Source: Lewinellaceae bacterium
GTDB taxonomy: Bacteria; Bacteroidota; Bacteroidia; Chitinophagales; Saprospiraceae
DNA: 64,000 nucleotides
Direction: 5' to 3'
Assembly: GCA_020636095.1 (NCBI GenBank)
Contig: JACJYN010000002.1
Coordinates: 1,612,001 to 1,676,000, forward strand
The notes beneath the pieces were generated by a model that saw only the letters and a program-made list of their open reading frames with translations, searched no databases and had not been told where the DNA came from. Positions 32,496-41,759 of the stretch are shown in pieces. Both the position numbers and the translations under genes were made by a program. Positions within the stretch are counted from its first letter, which is position 1. The number at the start of each line of letters is the position of its first letter.

Positions 32496-32604
32496 TTCTT
32501 TGACAAATCTCGTGGGCCAGTTGAAAGCCGGAACAAAGGCGCAGCCTTCAATAACCGTGTTTCCGGCTTTCAACTGGCCTAATATCACGAGATTTGTCAA
32601 AGAA
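32496..32604. repeat. long inverted repeat in the metF leader
   Basis: The left arm 32496-32533 (38 nt) is perfectly complementary to 32561-32579 plus 32586-32604, interrupted only by a 6-nt bulge TAATAT at 32580-32585. The 27-nt loop itself carries a perfect AAGGC/GCCTT hairpin (32536-32548). The structure ends 12 nt before the metF ATG. Confidence 0.85.
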
Positions 32605-32616
32605 CCAAAACATAAC

Positions 32617-33573
32617 ATGAAAGTCACCGAATACTTTGAAAAGGCCAAAGGCCAGACCCTGATATCCTTCGAAGTGCTGCCCCCGCTCAAGGGTGGCAGC
32701 ATGCAGGCCATTTTTGACACCCTGGATCCCCTCATGGAGTTCAAGCCTCCTTTTATCGATGTGACCTATCACCGCGAGGAATTCATTTATAAAAAGCGCT
32801 CCAGTGGTTACTACGAAAAGGTGGCCATCCGAAAGCGGCCGGGGACGGTAGGCATCTGCGCAGCCATCATGCACCGCTACGGCGTCGATGCAGTGCCACA
32901 CCTCATCTGCGGCGGCTTCACCCTGGAAGACACGGAAAATGCCCTGATCGACCTCAGCTTCCTCAATATCAATAATTTGCTGGCCATCCGGGGGGATGCC
33001 CGAAAATTCGATGGGAAATTCATACCGGAAGAAGGCGGACATACTTACGCCATCGACCTGGTGAAGCAGGTGGTGGAGATGAACAAAGGCAGATACCTGC
33101 ACGACAACATTGAAAATGGCATTAAGACCGACTTTTGCATCGGCGTGGCCGGCTATCCGGAAAAGCACTTCGAATCGCCCAATATAGATTTCGACCTGTT
33201 GCAAACCAAAGCGAAGATCGAGGCCGGCGCCGACTACATCGTCACTCAGATGTTCTTCGACAACCGAAAATACTTCGATTTCGTAGACCGCTGCCGGGCC
33301 ATTGGCATCGACGTACCCATCGTACCAGGCCTGAAACCGCTCACCAAGCTGTATCAACTCAGCTCCATCCCCCGCATTTTTCATATCGACCTGCCCGATG
33401 ACCTCGTCCGGGCCGTACAGTCGGCAAAAGACGCCGAAGCCCGCACCCAGGCCGGCATCGAGTGGTGTATTCAACAGTCAAAAGAGCTGAAAGCCGCCGG
33501 CGCCCCCTGCCTGCATTATTATACAATGGGGGATTCGGAAACGATCCGGCAGATCGCGGAGGCGGTTTATTAG
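32617..33573 (+). CDS. metF: methylenetetrahydrofolate reductase
   Basis: A 318-aa MetF, the FAD enzyme reducing 5,10-methylene-THF to 5-methyl-THF for methionine synthesis. I start at ATG 32617 (MKVTEYFEKAKGQTLISFEVLPPLKGGS), the family N-terminus; the open frame upstream runs through a repeat. Seen: FEVLPP, DVTYHREEF, NLLAIRGDARKFDG, FCIGVAGYPEKH, DYIVTQMFFDNRKYFDFV, and VPGLKPLT, all MetF/MTHFR landmarks. The length is typical for Bacteroidota. The 5' leader hairpin is unusual and may regulate expression. No metH or other methionine gene is adjacent. Confidence 0.95.
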   Translation: MKVTEYFEKAKGQTLISFEVLPPLKGGSMQAIFDTLDPLMEFKPPFIDVTYHREEFIYKKRSSGYYEKVAIRKRPGTVGICAAIMHRYGVDAVPHLICGGFTLEDTENALIDLSFLNINNLLAIRGDARKFDGKFIPEEGGHTYAIDLVKQVVEMNKGRYLHDNIENGIKTDFCIGVAGYPEKHFESPNIDFDLLQTKAKIEAGADYIVTQMFFDNRKYFDFVDRCRAIGIDVPIVPGLKPLTKLYQLSSIPRIFHIDLPDDLVRAVQSAKDAEARTQAGIEWCIQQSKELKAAGAPCLHYYTMGDSETIRQIAEAVY

Positions 33574-33694
33574 GCGGGGAAGTGGATAAATGGGATCCTT
33601 AGCAGCGTTGCAGCGCCACCTGCGGAAAAGTGTCTTCTCCAAAAATATCTCAAAAAATTAGCCTACATTTATCCCTGGCAAAATCCTGAAAACC

Positions 33695-34375
33695 ATGTCT
33701 GATTCCAATTTTAGACTCAAAGCCGTTGTACAAGACGCCAAACTAACCTGCCGCCGAAAACTGGACAAATTAAAGCTTCAATTTAAAGAGGAAAAGAAGC
33801 ACCTGGCCAGCCTCTCCGTAGAGTCCAATGCCGTTTTCCGAAAATTCGACCAGCCCAAACTCTGGGAAAATGCGATAGCGTACGATGAACTCAATTTGAT
33901 CCAGAAGACCATACAACTCAGCGAAGCGCCGGAAGACGACCTGGAGAAGTTCACCGAAATCCTGAACGGCCTGCTGGATGCTTTCCGCGCCCTGGCCCGG
34001 CCTACAGCCCGCTCCCGGAGCCTGTTCAGTAGTGAAGCTACCTCTTTGAATATCCAAATGATGGACGCCTTACTTGAAAACCGCCGAATCATCGATGAAA
34101 AAATCGAATTGTTCAGAAGCAACGGGCTGGAACCTCACGACGAACCCGGATTTACCGATTTGGCGGCCCAGCAAAAAAACCTGATTGAACAATACCAGGA
34201 AGCACTGGAAAACAATGATGTACGAACCCAAAGCACCGACCTGCGGCTGATTAAGGAATTGTTCGGACGGGCCTTTTCCGCCATCAAAGAAGATACCCCG
34301 ATCCTTAAATTTATTGAAGTTTACGAAAGGTATAATCAGGAAATTGAAAAAAGATGCCCGCAGGACGTTACCTAA
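33695..34375 (+). CDS. uncharacterised helical/coiled-coil protein
   Basis: An unrecognised 226-aa protein, highly charged and almost wholly helical by composition (KLTCRRKLDKLKLQFKEEKKHLASLS; DAFRALARPTARSRSLFSSEATS; EQYQEALENNDVRTQSTDLRLIKELFG). No signal peptide or transmembrane helix. It precedes the 1065-aa exported protein gene by 64 bp on the same strand, so the two may form an operon. A TACATTTA sequence at 33664 is close to, but not, a -7 box. Confidence 0.65.
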   Translation: MSDSNFRLKAVVQDAKLTCRRKLDKLKLQFKEEKKHLASLSVESNAVFRKFDQPKLWENAIAYDELNLIQKTIQLSEAPEDDLEKFTEILNGLLDAFRALARPTARSRSLFSSEATSLNIQMMDALLENRRIIDEKIELFRSNGLEPHDEPGFTDLAAQQKNLIEQYQEALENNDVRTQSTDLRLIKELFGRAFSAIKEDTPILKFIEVYERYNQEIEKRCPQDVT

Positions 34376-34439
34376 CAGCCCCTGCCGGCTACCCTGATCG
34401 CGTCATTCTGTCATAACCTGTTCACCTTCCCGTTTCATT

Positions 34440-37400
34440 ATGCAAAATGCAAGATTCTTATTATTGCTGCTATTGCCCTGCTTTCTGCCTTCATTGGTAA
34501 AAGGGCAGAGCCTTCTGGAAGACACCAGAGCACTGGTGTCCGCGCTCAAAATCCTGGAGCAGGGCGCTGAAGCACGCATGGATACCGTCATCGAGTATAC
34601 CATCCTCAGGGATACCCTGAGTACGGAGAGGATACGCCTGGATACGATTGGCGCCGACACCCTTATCCGGGAATCGGCCAGCGCCGAGAGGGTGGCCATG
34701 GAATCCTCCGCCTGTGCATTGGCCATCCTCTACAATTATGACAATCCCACCGGGCCGGTACCGGCCAGCCCGTCCCAACTCAAAAATATCAGCGAGCGAT
34801 ACGCCGGCAACCACCTGATCCGGGAATTGGCCCGGCAGGATGGCCTTGGGCTTTTCCCGGAGGAACCCGATTCCTTATTTGTAAGCAAATTCCAGGAAAA
34901 ACTGTACGCCCTGCGCGCCGCACCCCGCCATAAGATGATGGGCCTGCTCTACGCCGAAGAGGCCCGCTCTCCTTCTTCCTATCTTTCCACGGCTCATACC
35001 CTGCGCCGGTACAGCGTTCCGCCGGTAGCTAATACGGCGGCGCTGCGGATGGCGGCCGAGGGCAGCAACCAGAATATCTCTAAAGGCATCATCAGTGCGC
35101 CCGATATCATCCAGGGGCTTTTTGACTTCATTATCAAACGGGCGCAGCAGGAAGTGGCTATCAATTTCATGGAAAGGCTGCTGGGAGAGGAAGTCAAAGA
35201 CATCCATGAGGTGTTCCCGGCAGTGGCCGGCACCTTTGACGGGCACAACTTCACCTATTCCAATTCCTTCTTTGAGCGCCTGCGCCAGGCCTTTTTCGAA
35301 GACCTGCAACTCTTAAGTGTCCGGCTCCCCAACCTGTTACTGGAATCCGATTACTTTAAAGCGTTGCAGGACGACCCTATCTCCTACAACCTCCTGGCCG
35401 TGTATTCCATGGCCGGCATGGCCCAAAACGGCTATCCTCTTGAGGAAATCCTTCCCATTACCAACCGGTATCTGTACGATTCCTACGGGGAAGCCAAAAA
35501 AAGCGTGAACCTGCACCTGGCAGAAAAGGCATTCACATCGCCCGAATACAAAGCGCTCATCACCACTACGGAAGATATTATCGGCGAGATGAACGCCATA
35601 TACATCCGCCTGAACAAAGAGGAAACCGCCTTGCGCAACGAACTCGACTCTTTCCAATTGGCGCACCCGGGGACCCTCAGAACCTTCAACCTGGATGCCT
35701 CCCTGAAAAACCCGGAGTTCGATTTTGAGGTGCTCCTGTACGGCGCCAATGACAGCCTGGGCTTCGGGCTCAACTGGCTGCCGGACCTGCTCAGAGGCGA
35801 ACTGGACTCAACGGCTGTGCTGGACTACAACAGCATTCAAAACTACGACAAATTCTTCGGCCGAGAACGCTCGCCCGAACAATGGCGGGCGGCAGGCCTG
35901 GAACTGGCCAGAAACCTGAACGGCCCCTGGTACAAGGACTCCGCCGTTGACGCAATCCTCCGAAACTGGCGCCGCGCCCTGACGGACTACCGCCTGAGCG
36001 CTCAGCGCTGGATGAACAGCGTCGACACCCTCAGCGTACTGACGGCAGCCCTCCAGGAGGCTGAACATGCCCGGGAAAACCTGCAGGCCACCGTCGAAAA
36101 CACCCTGGCCTACTGGGATACGATTGTGACCAGAGACCAGTCCCTCGCCCTGCAGTTGCTGTACAACATTGCCCGAGACTTCAGCGATATCCAGCCGGAT
36201 CCGCTTTTTGGCGTTAGCGACCGGAATGCCCTGGATGCACAAACCGAAAGGCTACAGGAAATAGAAAGGCGCCTCATCCAGCTGAATGACAGACTCAGCG
36301 AAAGCCGCCCGGCCCTGAAGGCCGGCAGCCCGGTCAATAGCTATCTGGCCAGCAAGCAACCGGCTATACCCTATACCGATATCACCCCGATGATCGACAC
36401 TCTTTCGCTGAGCCTGCAACGCATGCAGGAACAACTATCGCTACTCGACGCCAAACAGGCCACGGGCCAGATCAAAGCCCGGGATAATGCCGAACCCCTG
36501 CTTCAACTCACGGAAATACTCACCCAGCTGGTTTACAGCATGCGCTCCAATAATGATACGGATAGATGGATCAACCGCGATGACCTGAACTCCATGCTCA
36601 ACGGCGGCGTCGAACAACGCGTCTTCCTGGGCCTGATGCAGCAACGCCTGCTCGATATCAAATCCATCGGCCGCTTTTCTACTAACGGACTGGCTCAGTT
36701 GCTCGAACTGACGGTAAGAGACCTGCCTTTGCTGATCAATACCGACACCATCACTCCGAAAGATTCGCTTTCTTTCTACCGGAAAGCTTCCTTTGCCATT
36801 AATGCCTTCAACCGCACGATGGAACTACCGCTGTTCTCACAAACCGGAGGGCCCGGGGGGCAATTCCTCCCCATTACCGAGCAAAAGCCAGGGCTGAAAC
36901 AACTGCCGGAATTGTCGGATAAGGCGCTGGAACTCATCTATTTTCTGAATATCAAAGACCACCGTCACGCCGTAAGTTCCGCCATTCGCATCTTCTCCAG
37001 CCTGGATGCCGCTATAGATAGCAAGAAAGAAGGCAAACGAAGGCTTCTGGTCGGTTTCTTCCAGAACTATGGAGACTTCATTGCCGACCTGGTCGACGCC
37101 AAAACCGGGGATGAGATCAAAGGGTTGATGAGCAGCATCGCCAATCCCCCCGGTAGTTCCCGCACCAAACGCCGCCAGGACCTTTCCGTATCCCTCAACG
37201 CCTATCTCGGCGGCGCCTTTGGTTATGAATCGTGGGAAGACAACAAAACCGGGGACACCGATACTTTCTGGAGTCTCGCTCCTACCATGCCGGTTGGCAT
37301 CAGCATCAGTAAGCTGTTGGGAAAAAAGAAAGAATCGGAGGAGGAGAAACGCCCCTCTTTTTCAGCCTTCATTTCCTTTGTCGACCTCGGCGGCTTATTA

Positions 37401-37637
37401 TCCTACCGCGGCGGCAGTGAGATCGATGCGGAATCCAAGATTACTTTCAAGAACATATTCAAACCAGGGCTGCAGTTTCACTGGAACCCCAGGAAAACAC
37501 CGTTTTATGTAGGCCTGGGCGGCCACTACGGCTCCCAGTTCCTGGAGGCAGACGGAACCGAACTATCCGTGCGGTCTTTGCGTGGCTTCGTCGCCTTTGG
37601 CGTGGATGTCCCGATCAAGACGTTGTATCAGAAGTGA
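34440..37637 (+). CDS. large exported protein of unknown function
   Basis: A 1065-aa protein with a clear signal peptide (MQNARFLLLLLLPCFLPSLVKGQ). Residues about 25-880 are helical, with coiled-coil-like stretches (RLQEIERRLIQLNDRLSESRPALK; MIDTLSLSLQRMQEQLSLLDAKQ). The last about 150 residues look like beta-hairpins (LSVSLNAYLGGAFGYES, SLAPTMPVGISISKLLG, SFSAFISFVDLGGLLSYRGG, IFKPGLQFHWNP, FYVGLGGHYGSQFL, FVAFGVDVPIKTLYQ). That suggests a long periplasmic helical region attached to a C-terminal outer-membrane barrel or barrel-like domain. I do not recognise the family. A coiled-coil gene upstream is the only likely operon partner. Confidence 0.75.
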   Translation: MQNARFLLLLLLPCFLPSLVKGQSLLEDTRALVSALKILEQGAEARMDTVIEYTILRDTLSTERIRLDTIGADTLIRESASAERVAMESSACALAILYNYDNPTGPVPASPSQLKNISERYAGNHLIRELARQDGLGLFPEEPDSLFVSKFQEKLYALRAAPRHKMMGLLYAEEARSPSSYLSTAHTLRRYSVPPVANTAALRMAAEGSNQNISKGIISAPDIIQGLFDFIIKRAQQEVAINFMERLLGEEVKDIHEVFPAVAGTFDGHNFTYSNSFFERLRQAFFEDLQLLSVRLPNLLLESDYFKALQDDPISYNLLAVYSMAGMAQNGYPLEEILPITNRYLYDSYGEAKKSVNLHLAEKAFTSPEYKALITTTEDIIGEMNAIYIRLNKEETALRNELDSFQLAHPGTLRTFNLDASLKNPEFDFEVLLYGANDSLGFGLNWLPDLLRGELDSTAVLDYNSIQNYDKFFGRERSPEQWRAAGLELARNLNGPWYKDSAVDAILRNWRRALTDYRLSAQRWMNSVDTLSVLTAALQEAEHARENLQATVENTLAYWDTIVTRDQSLALQLLYNIARDFSDIQPDPLFGVSDRNALDAQTERLQEIERRLIQLNDRLSESRPALKAGSPVNSYLASKQPAIPYTDITPMIDTLSLSLQRMQEQLSLLDAKQATGQIKARDNAEPLLQLTEILTQLVYSMRSNNDTDRWINRDDLNSMLNGGVEQRVFLGLMQQRLLDIKSIGRFSTNGLAQLLELTVRDLPLLINTDTITPKDSLSFYRKASFAINAFNRTMELPLFSQTGGPGGQFLPITEQKPGLKQLPELSDKALELIYFLNIKDHRHAVSSAIRIFSSLDAAIDSKKEGKRRLLVGFFQNYGDFIADLVDAKTGDEIKGLMSSIANPPGSSRTKRRQDLSVSLNAYLGGAFGYESWEDNKTGDTDTFWSLAPTMPVGISISKLLGKKKESEEEKRPSFSAFISFVDLGGLLSYRGGSEIDAESKITFKNIFKPGLQFHWNPRKTPFYVGLGGHYGSQFLEADGTELSVRSLRGFVAFGVDVPIKTLYQK

Positions 37638-37764
37638 AGGATGGGATGAGCGTGTCCTCGGATTGTGACTATTAAGCTGTTGGCGATTAGCACATGATAC
37701 CCAATAAAATGGAGATTTAAGATTAATGAATCGGTTTTCTGCTTGAAAGCAACCTTTAGGGTAG

Positions 37765-37801
37765 GCGTTTGCCAAACGCTAACTGCCAAACGCTAACTGC
37801 C
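37765..37801. repeat. palindrome and 14-bp tandem repeat
   Basis: GCGTTTG-C-CAAACGC (37765-37779) is a perfect palindrome. It overlaps two direct copies of TGCCAAACGCTAAC (37770-37783 and 37784-37797) plus TGCC. It lies between the 1065-aa protein gene and the M14 peptidase gene. Confidence 0.75.
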
Positions 37802-37860
37802 GAATAGTTACCCCGGATTTTGTATTTTTACAGGCAATTATCACAAACGAAAACTACTCC

Positions 37861-40397
37861 ATGCTTCGCATACTCCTCAGCCTGGCTGTCAGCCTTTGCC
37901 TTATTGCCAATTTGTATGGCCAGTTGCAGCCTCCCGGCAAATTCCTGCCGCACGAATACGGGCAACAGTTTACCCCCATTATATGCTGGTTGACTACGTT
38001 GAACACGTGGCAGAAAACAGCCCGAATGTCAAGCTGGTGGAATACGGCCTCACTCCTGAAGGCCGCCCCCTGCTGCTGGCTTTCATCTCCACTCCCGGGA
38101 ACCTGGCACAACTGGAAGAGATTCGCCAGAATAACCTTCGCCACACCGGCCTGCTGGAGGGTGAGCCCGACAGCAGCCTGACCAGGGCCATCGCCTGGCT
38201 GAGCTTTGGGGTACACGGCAATGAGGCAGGGGCTTCGGAGGCATCCATGTCGGCCCTTTACGAATTGGCCCGTACCGACAACAAAGACGCACAAAGCTGG
38301 CTGGGCAACACCATCGTCATCCTGGACCCCTGTATCAACCCGGACGGCTTTTCCCGTTATACCGAATGGTACCGCCGTTATGCCCCCATAAAGCCGACGC
38401 CGGAACACGACACCTATGAACACGACGAGCCCTGGCCCGGCGGCCGCGTCAACCATTACCTCTTCGACCTCAACCGCGACTGGGCCTGGCAAACGCAGGT
38501 GGAAACCCGAAGCCGCATCAAAGTATATCACGAGTGGATGCCCCATATCCACGTCGATTTCCATGAGCAATACCCCAACGACCACTACTACTTTGCTCCG
38601 GCGGCCGCGCCTTTTCATTCCTACATTACCGACTGGCAGTCTGAGTTTCAATACGATATTGGCAGAAACCATGCCGGCTACTTCGACCAGGAGGGCTGGC
38701 TGTACTTCACCCGCGAAGTATTCGACCTCTTTTACCCCAGCTACGGCGACACCTATCCCACCTTCAACGGCGCGATAGGCATGACCCACGAGCAGGCCGG
38801 CCATAGCGTTGCCGGCCGCGCGTATGAACTCGAAAACGGGGATACGCTAACCCTGCTGGACCGGATACAACACCACACCGCCACTGCCTTGTCCACCGTA
38901 GAAGTGGCTTCGGAAAACGCGGCCCGGCTGGCTGAAAACTTCCAGGCTTACTTCAACCAGGCCAATAACAACCCCGTCGGCAAATACAAAACCTTCATCA
39001 TCCGAGGAGATAACCCGGAAGGCCGCCTCCGTGCCTTTCGCGACATTCTGGACAAGAACAGCATTCAGTATGGGGAGGCGGGCGCCCCCTCCAGCGTATG
39101 GGCTTACAACTACCAGTCTGGCCAGGAAGAAAACGTCTTTGTGGCCGCCAGCGACCTCATCATCAGCGCCTACCAGCCTATGTCTGTCCTGGCGCAAGTA
39201 CTTATGGAGCCGGAGCCGGAACTGGAAGACACCCTCACTTACGACATCACCGCCTGGGCGCTACCCTACGCCTATGGCCTGGCCGCCTACGCCAGCAGCC
39301 AGCGAATTAACCCGGTTATGCCCTATGAGGCCGTTCCTTACAGCAGCCAGCTGGATCCAGGCCAAGTGCCTTACGCGTACCTGGCAGACTGGTCGTCTAT
39401 GGCCGACGCCCGTTTTCTGGCGGCCCTGCTGCAAGCCGGCGTCAAGGCGCGCTTTGCCAACGCCTCGTTCGCCATAGAAGGGCGCGAGTACGAACCGGGC
39501 GCCCTTGTTTTTACCCAGGCCGACAACCGCAAAATGGGCGTTTCCCGCTTTAATGAAATAATGACTGCTACCGCCCGAAAATTCGAACAGGCCATTCACC
39601 CGGTGAGTACCGGCTTTTCCGATATTGGCTTTGACCTGGGATCCAGTAGCCTCCAATTCATAGAAACACCCCGGGTGGCTGTACTCACCGGAGAAGATAC
39701 GGATGCCAATAGCTACGGGGAAGTTTGGCATTTTTTCGAACATAGCCTTGGATATCCGCTATTCCCCATTGCACCTGACAAGCTAAACGGCATTGAATTT
39801 TCGGATTACAACGTTCTGATCATGCCGGAAGGTGCCTATACAATCGACGAGACGGCTATGGAATCGCTCCAGGAATGGATCAGCCGGGGAGGGAGGTTGA
39901 TCGCAATTGGCGCCGCCCTGTCCGCCCTGGAGGGGCAGGAAGGCTTCAGCCTTTCCCGGTACGCTACCGAAGAGGAGGAACAAGTAGCCAAAGAAGCGGA
40001 CGAAAAGATCAGCCTGGACCGCCGGTTGGACACCTACGCAGGCCAGGCTCGCCGCTATGTCAGCCAAAGTATCCCCGGAGCGCTCTTCAAGCTCCAACTC
40101 GATACCACTCACCCGCTTGCCTACGGCCTGGACAGCTACTACTCTCTGAAGACCAGCAGCAGTTTTTATCAGTTGATCAAAGACACCTGGAATGTTGGCT
40201 ATATCGGTGAAAACCCCGAAGTGATCGGCTTTGCCGGTTCCAACGCCCTCATACACACCAAAAACACAGCCGTCTTCGCCGTACAGGATAAAGGGGCGGG
40301 GGCCGCCATCTATCTGGTTGACAACCCACTGTTTCGGGGCTTCTGGGAAAATGGAAAGTTCCTGTTCAGCAATGCGCTGTTCTTTGCGGGGCAGTGA
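37861..40397 (+). CDS. M14-family zinc carboxypeptidase, frame-disrupted
   Basis: The 5' part (MLRILLSLAVSLCLIANLYGQ signal peptide, then FLPHEYGQQFTP) is in one frame, and the rest (HYMLVDYVEHVAENSP... to 40397) continues in another. Adding one C in the five-C run at 37973-37977 restores one 845-aa frame, so the break is a single missing base. Downstream the M14 zinc site is intact: GVHGNEAGASE (H and E), DLNRDWAWQ (N-R substrate site), HIHVDFHEQYPNDHYYF (third ligand H). The C-terminal half contains a glutamine-amidotransferase-like region (VLTGEDTDANSYGEVWHFFE, LIMPEGAYTIDETAMESLQEWISRGGRLIA). It is expected to be an exported peptidase. Without correction, translation from the internal ATG at 37896 would lack the signal. 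Confidence 0.8.
37973..37977 (+). other. single-base frame break in C-run
   Basis: Five Cs between TTTA and ATTATATG switch the M14 peptidase frame; six would keep it. This is either a consensus error in a homopolymer, a real null mutation, or a slippage site. Confidence 0.7.
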
Positions 40398-40462
40398 GTT
40401 CAAATTTCATACTTCGGGCTAAAATCACCACTTTTTCGCTTATGCTTCGTTCCTCAAATCTT

Positions 40463-40484
40463 CCCCGACACTTCGTGTACGGGG
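40463..40484. repeat. hairpin in the 40398-40635 intergenic region
   Basis: CCCCG-ACAC-TTC-GTGT-A-CGGGG forms a 9-bp stem with one bulged A and a 3-nt loop. It lies 66 bp after the M14 peptidase stop and may end its transcript. The rest of the 238-bp gap shows no gene. Confidence 0.55.
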
Positions 40485-40635
40485 CAGGGTATTCAACTAA
40501 GGACTTCGGCGTGAGCTCGGTCGAACGCTCAACTCTCCTGCTTTTTCAGAAAAGCGGGATGCCTTGCTAAGCAAAAACTGACTGGTTTTATCTCCAAAAA
40601 CAAAATTTGAACACACGCTAAATAAATGGAAACTT

Positions 40636-41136
40636 ATGTACCGGACCCTGTGCCTGATGTTCGCCTTTTTTCTTATTGCCCAGCCTGCCTATGCTCAGCG
40701 CATGGACAATAAAAAAATGGAAAAAATATTTAAAAAGGAGGCCATCAAAGTAGAAGGAGAACCGGGCGCCTGGATGGCCTATTTCAGCGACCGCATCCTT
40801 TTGGTCATTACCGACGAGCGCAACAACCGGATGCGGGTTTTCACTCCGATCGTGGAGGAAGAAGCCGCCAGTGCGACACAGATGTCGCGCATGCTCAGGG
40901 CCAACTTCCACTCGGCGCTCGACGCCAAGTACAGTGTCTACGAGGGTTTCGTCGTCAGCGTTTTTACGCACCCTTTGCGGGAACTCACGGAAAGCCAACT
41001 GCTGGACGCCATGAGGCAGGTCGCTAAACTGGCTGAAACCTATGGCACTACCTACTCCAGCACCGGCCTGATATTCGGAGGGGAAGAGGAGGAGGAACAA
41101 GAGGAGGAAAGTAAACAGTTGGAGAAACGGTCGTGA
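40636..41136 (+). CDS. small exported protein, unknown
   Basis: A 166-aa exported protein: signal peptide MYRTLCLMFAFFLIAQPAYAQ, then an alpha/beta domain (PGAWMAYFSDRILLVITDERNNRMRVFTPIVEEEA; SALDAKYSVYEGFVVSVFTHPLRELTESQLLDAMRQVAKLAETYGTTYSSTGLIFG) resembling YbjN/type-III-chaperone-like folds by its pattern, and an acidic tail (GGEEEEEQEEES). I cannot assign a family with confidence. It is followed by a DUF2141 gene 106 bp downstream. Confidence 0.65.
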   Translation: MYRTLCLMFAFFLIAQPAYAQRMDNKKMEKIFKKEAIKVEGEPGAWMAYFSDRILLVITDERNNRMRVFTPIVEEEAASATQMSRMLRANFHSALDAKYSVYEGFVVSVFTHPLRELTESQLLDAMRQVAKLAETYGTTYSSTGLIFGGEEEEEQEEESKQLEKRS

Positions 41137-41242
41137 TGTTTGATATTTGATGTTTGATGTGGACGGACGGGGTTTCCGGGCCGGCAACAAGCGCATAGCC
41201 CTCTACCCAGAGAATCTGGAGGGGCATAAAACGCCAAAAACT

Positions 41243-41689
41243 ATGACAGCAATCATCTGGATGAGCCTGATGCTCTCCCCTACCTTGGGTTCGGCCGGCA
41301 AAACCGATACCGGGTCGTTGGCTTTAAACATTCAAAACCTGGAAACGGCAGGAGGCGAAGTGCACATCGCCCTGTACGGCAACGAGGCGGATTTCATGGA
41401 AACGGAAAAAAGGATAGCCGGGTTGGTTATACCTGTGAAATCGAGAGAAACCCTACAGGTAACTTTGGGCAGCTTTCCATTTGGCAGTTACGCCATAGCC
41501 GTTTTTCACGACCTCAATAAGAACGGGAAACTGGACAAAAACACCCTTGGAATTCCTACCGAGCCGTACGCTTTTTCGAATAACCCAAAGATAAAATGGC
41601 GCGCGCCTGCTTTCCAGGAGGTTTGCTTTGAACTTCGCCAGGCAGCGCTCACGCTTGATATTCAACTAAAGCGGTGGAAGGATTATTAG
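41243..41689 (+). CDS. DUF2141 exported protein
   Basis: A 148-aa protein beginning at ATG 41243, where a signal peptide starts (MTAIIWMSLMLSPTLGSAG). The mature part is a DUF2141 domain: SLALNIQNLETAGGEVHIALYGNEADFM, GSFPFGSYAIAVFHDLNKNGKLDKNTLGIPTEPYAFSNNPK, ending in ALTLDIQLK. The DxNxNGKLD loop looks like a calcium-binding loop. DUF2141 proteins are small periplasmic or surface proteins of unknown function. Its end converges with the histidine kinase gene over a hairpin. Confidence 0.85.
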   Translation: MTAIIWMSLMLSPTLGSAGKTDTGSLALNIQNLETAGGEVHIALYGNEADFMETEKRIAGLVIPVKSRETLQVTLGSFPFGSYAIAVFHDLNKNGKLDKNTLGIPTEPYAFSNNPKIKWRAPAFQEVCFELRQAALTLDIQLKRWKDY

Positions 41690-41694
41690 GTGTT

Positions 41695-41759
41695 GTTGGA
41701 GGGTTGGACAAACAATATACCAATTTAGCCATTCAACCATATCCCCCCTACCCTCCAAC
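41695..41759. terminator. inverted repeat between convergent genes
   Basis: GTTGGAGGGT (41695-41704) pairs with ACCCTCCAAC (41750-41759). The right arm overlaps the last codons of the kinase gene. The loop contains CAATATACC and CCATTCAACC, echoing the repeat cluster at 20038. It probably terminates both converging transcripts. Confidence 0.5.

Larger units (their letters stand above)
32311..32616. other. 306-bp divergent region between DUF2911 gene and metF
   Basis: No gene is supported here. It contains the metF -7 box at 32453 and the long inverted repeat at 32496-32604, which would be transcribed as the metF leader. The reading frame that runs through it into metF consists largely of translated repeat arms. 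Confidence 0.65.

Noticed and set aside
32377..32616. Longer N-terminus for metF
   Set aside because: It translates the inverted repeat arms; MetF homologues start at the 32617 ATG.
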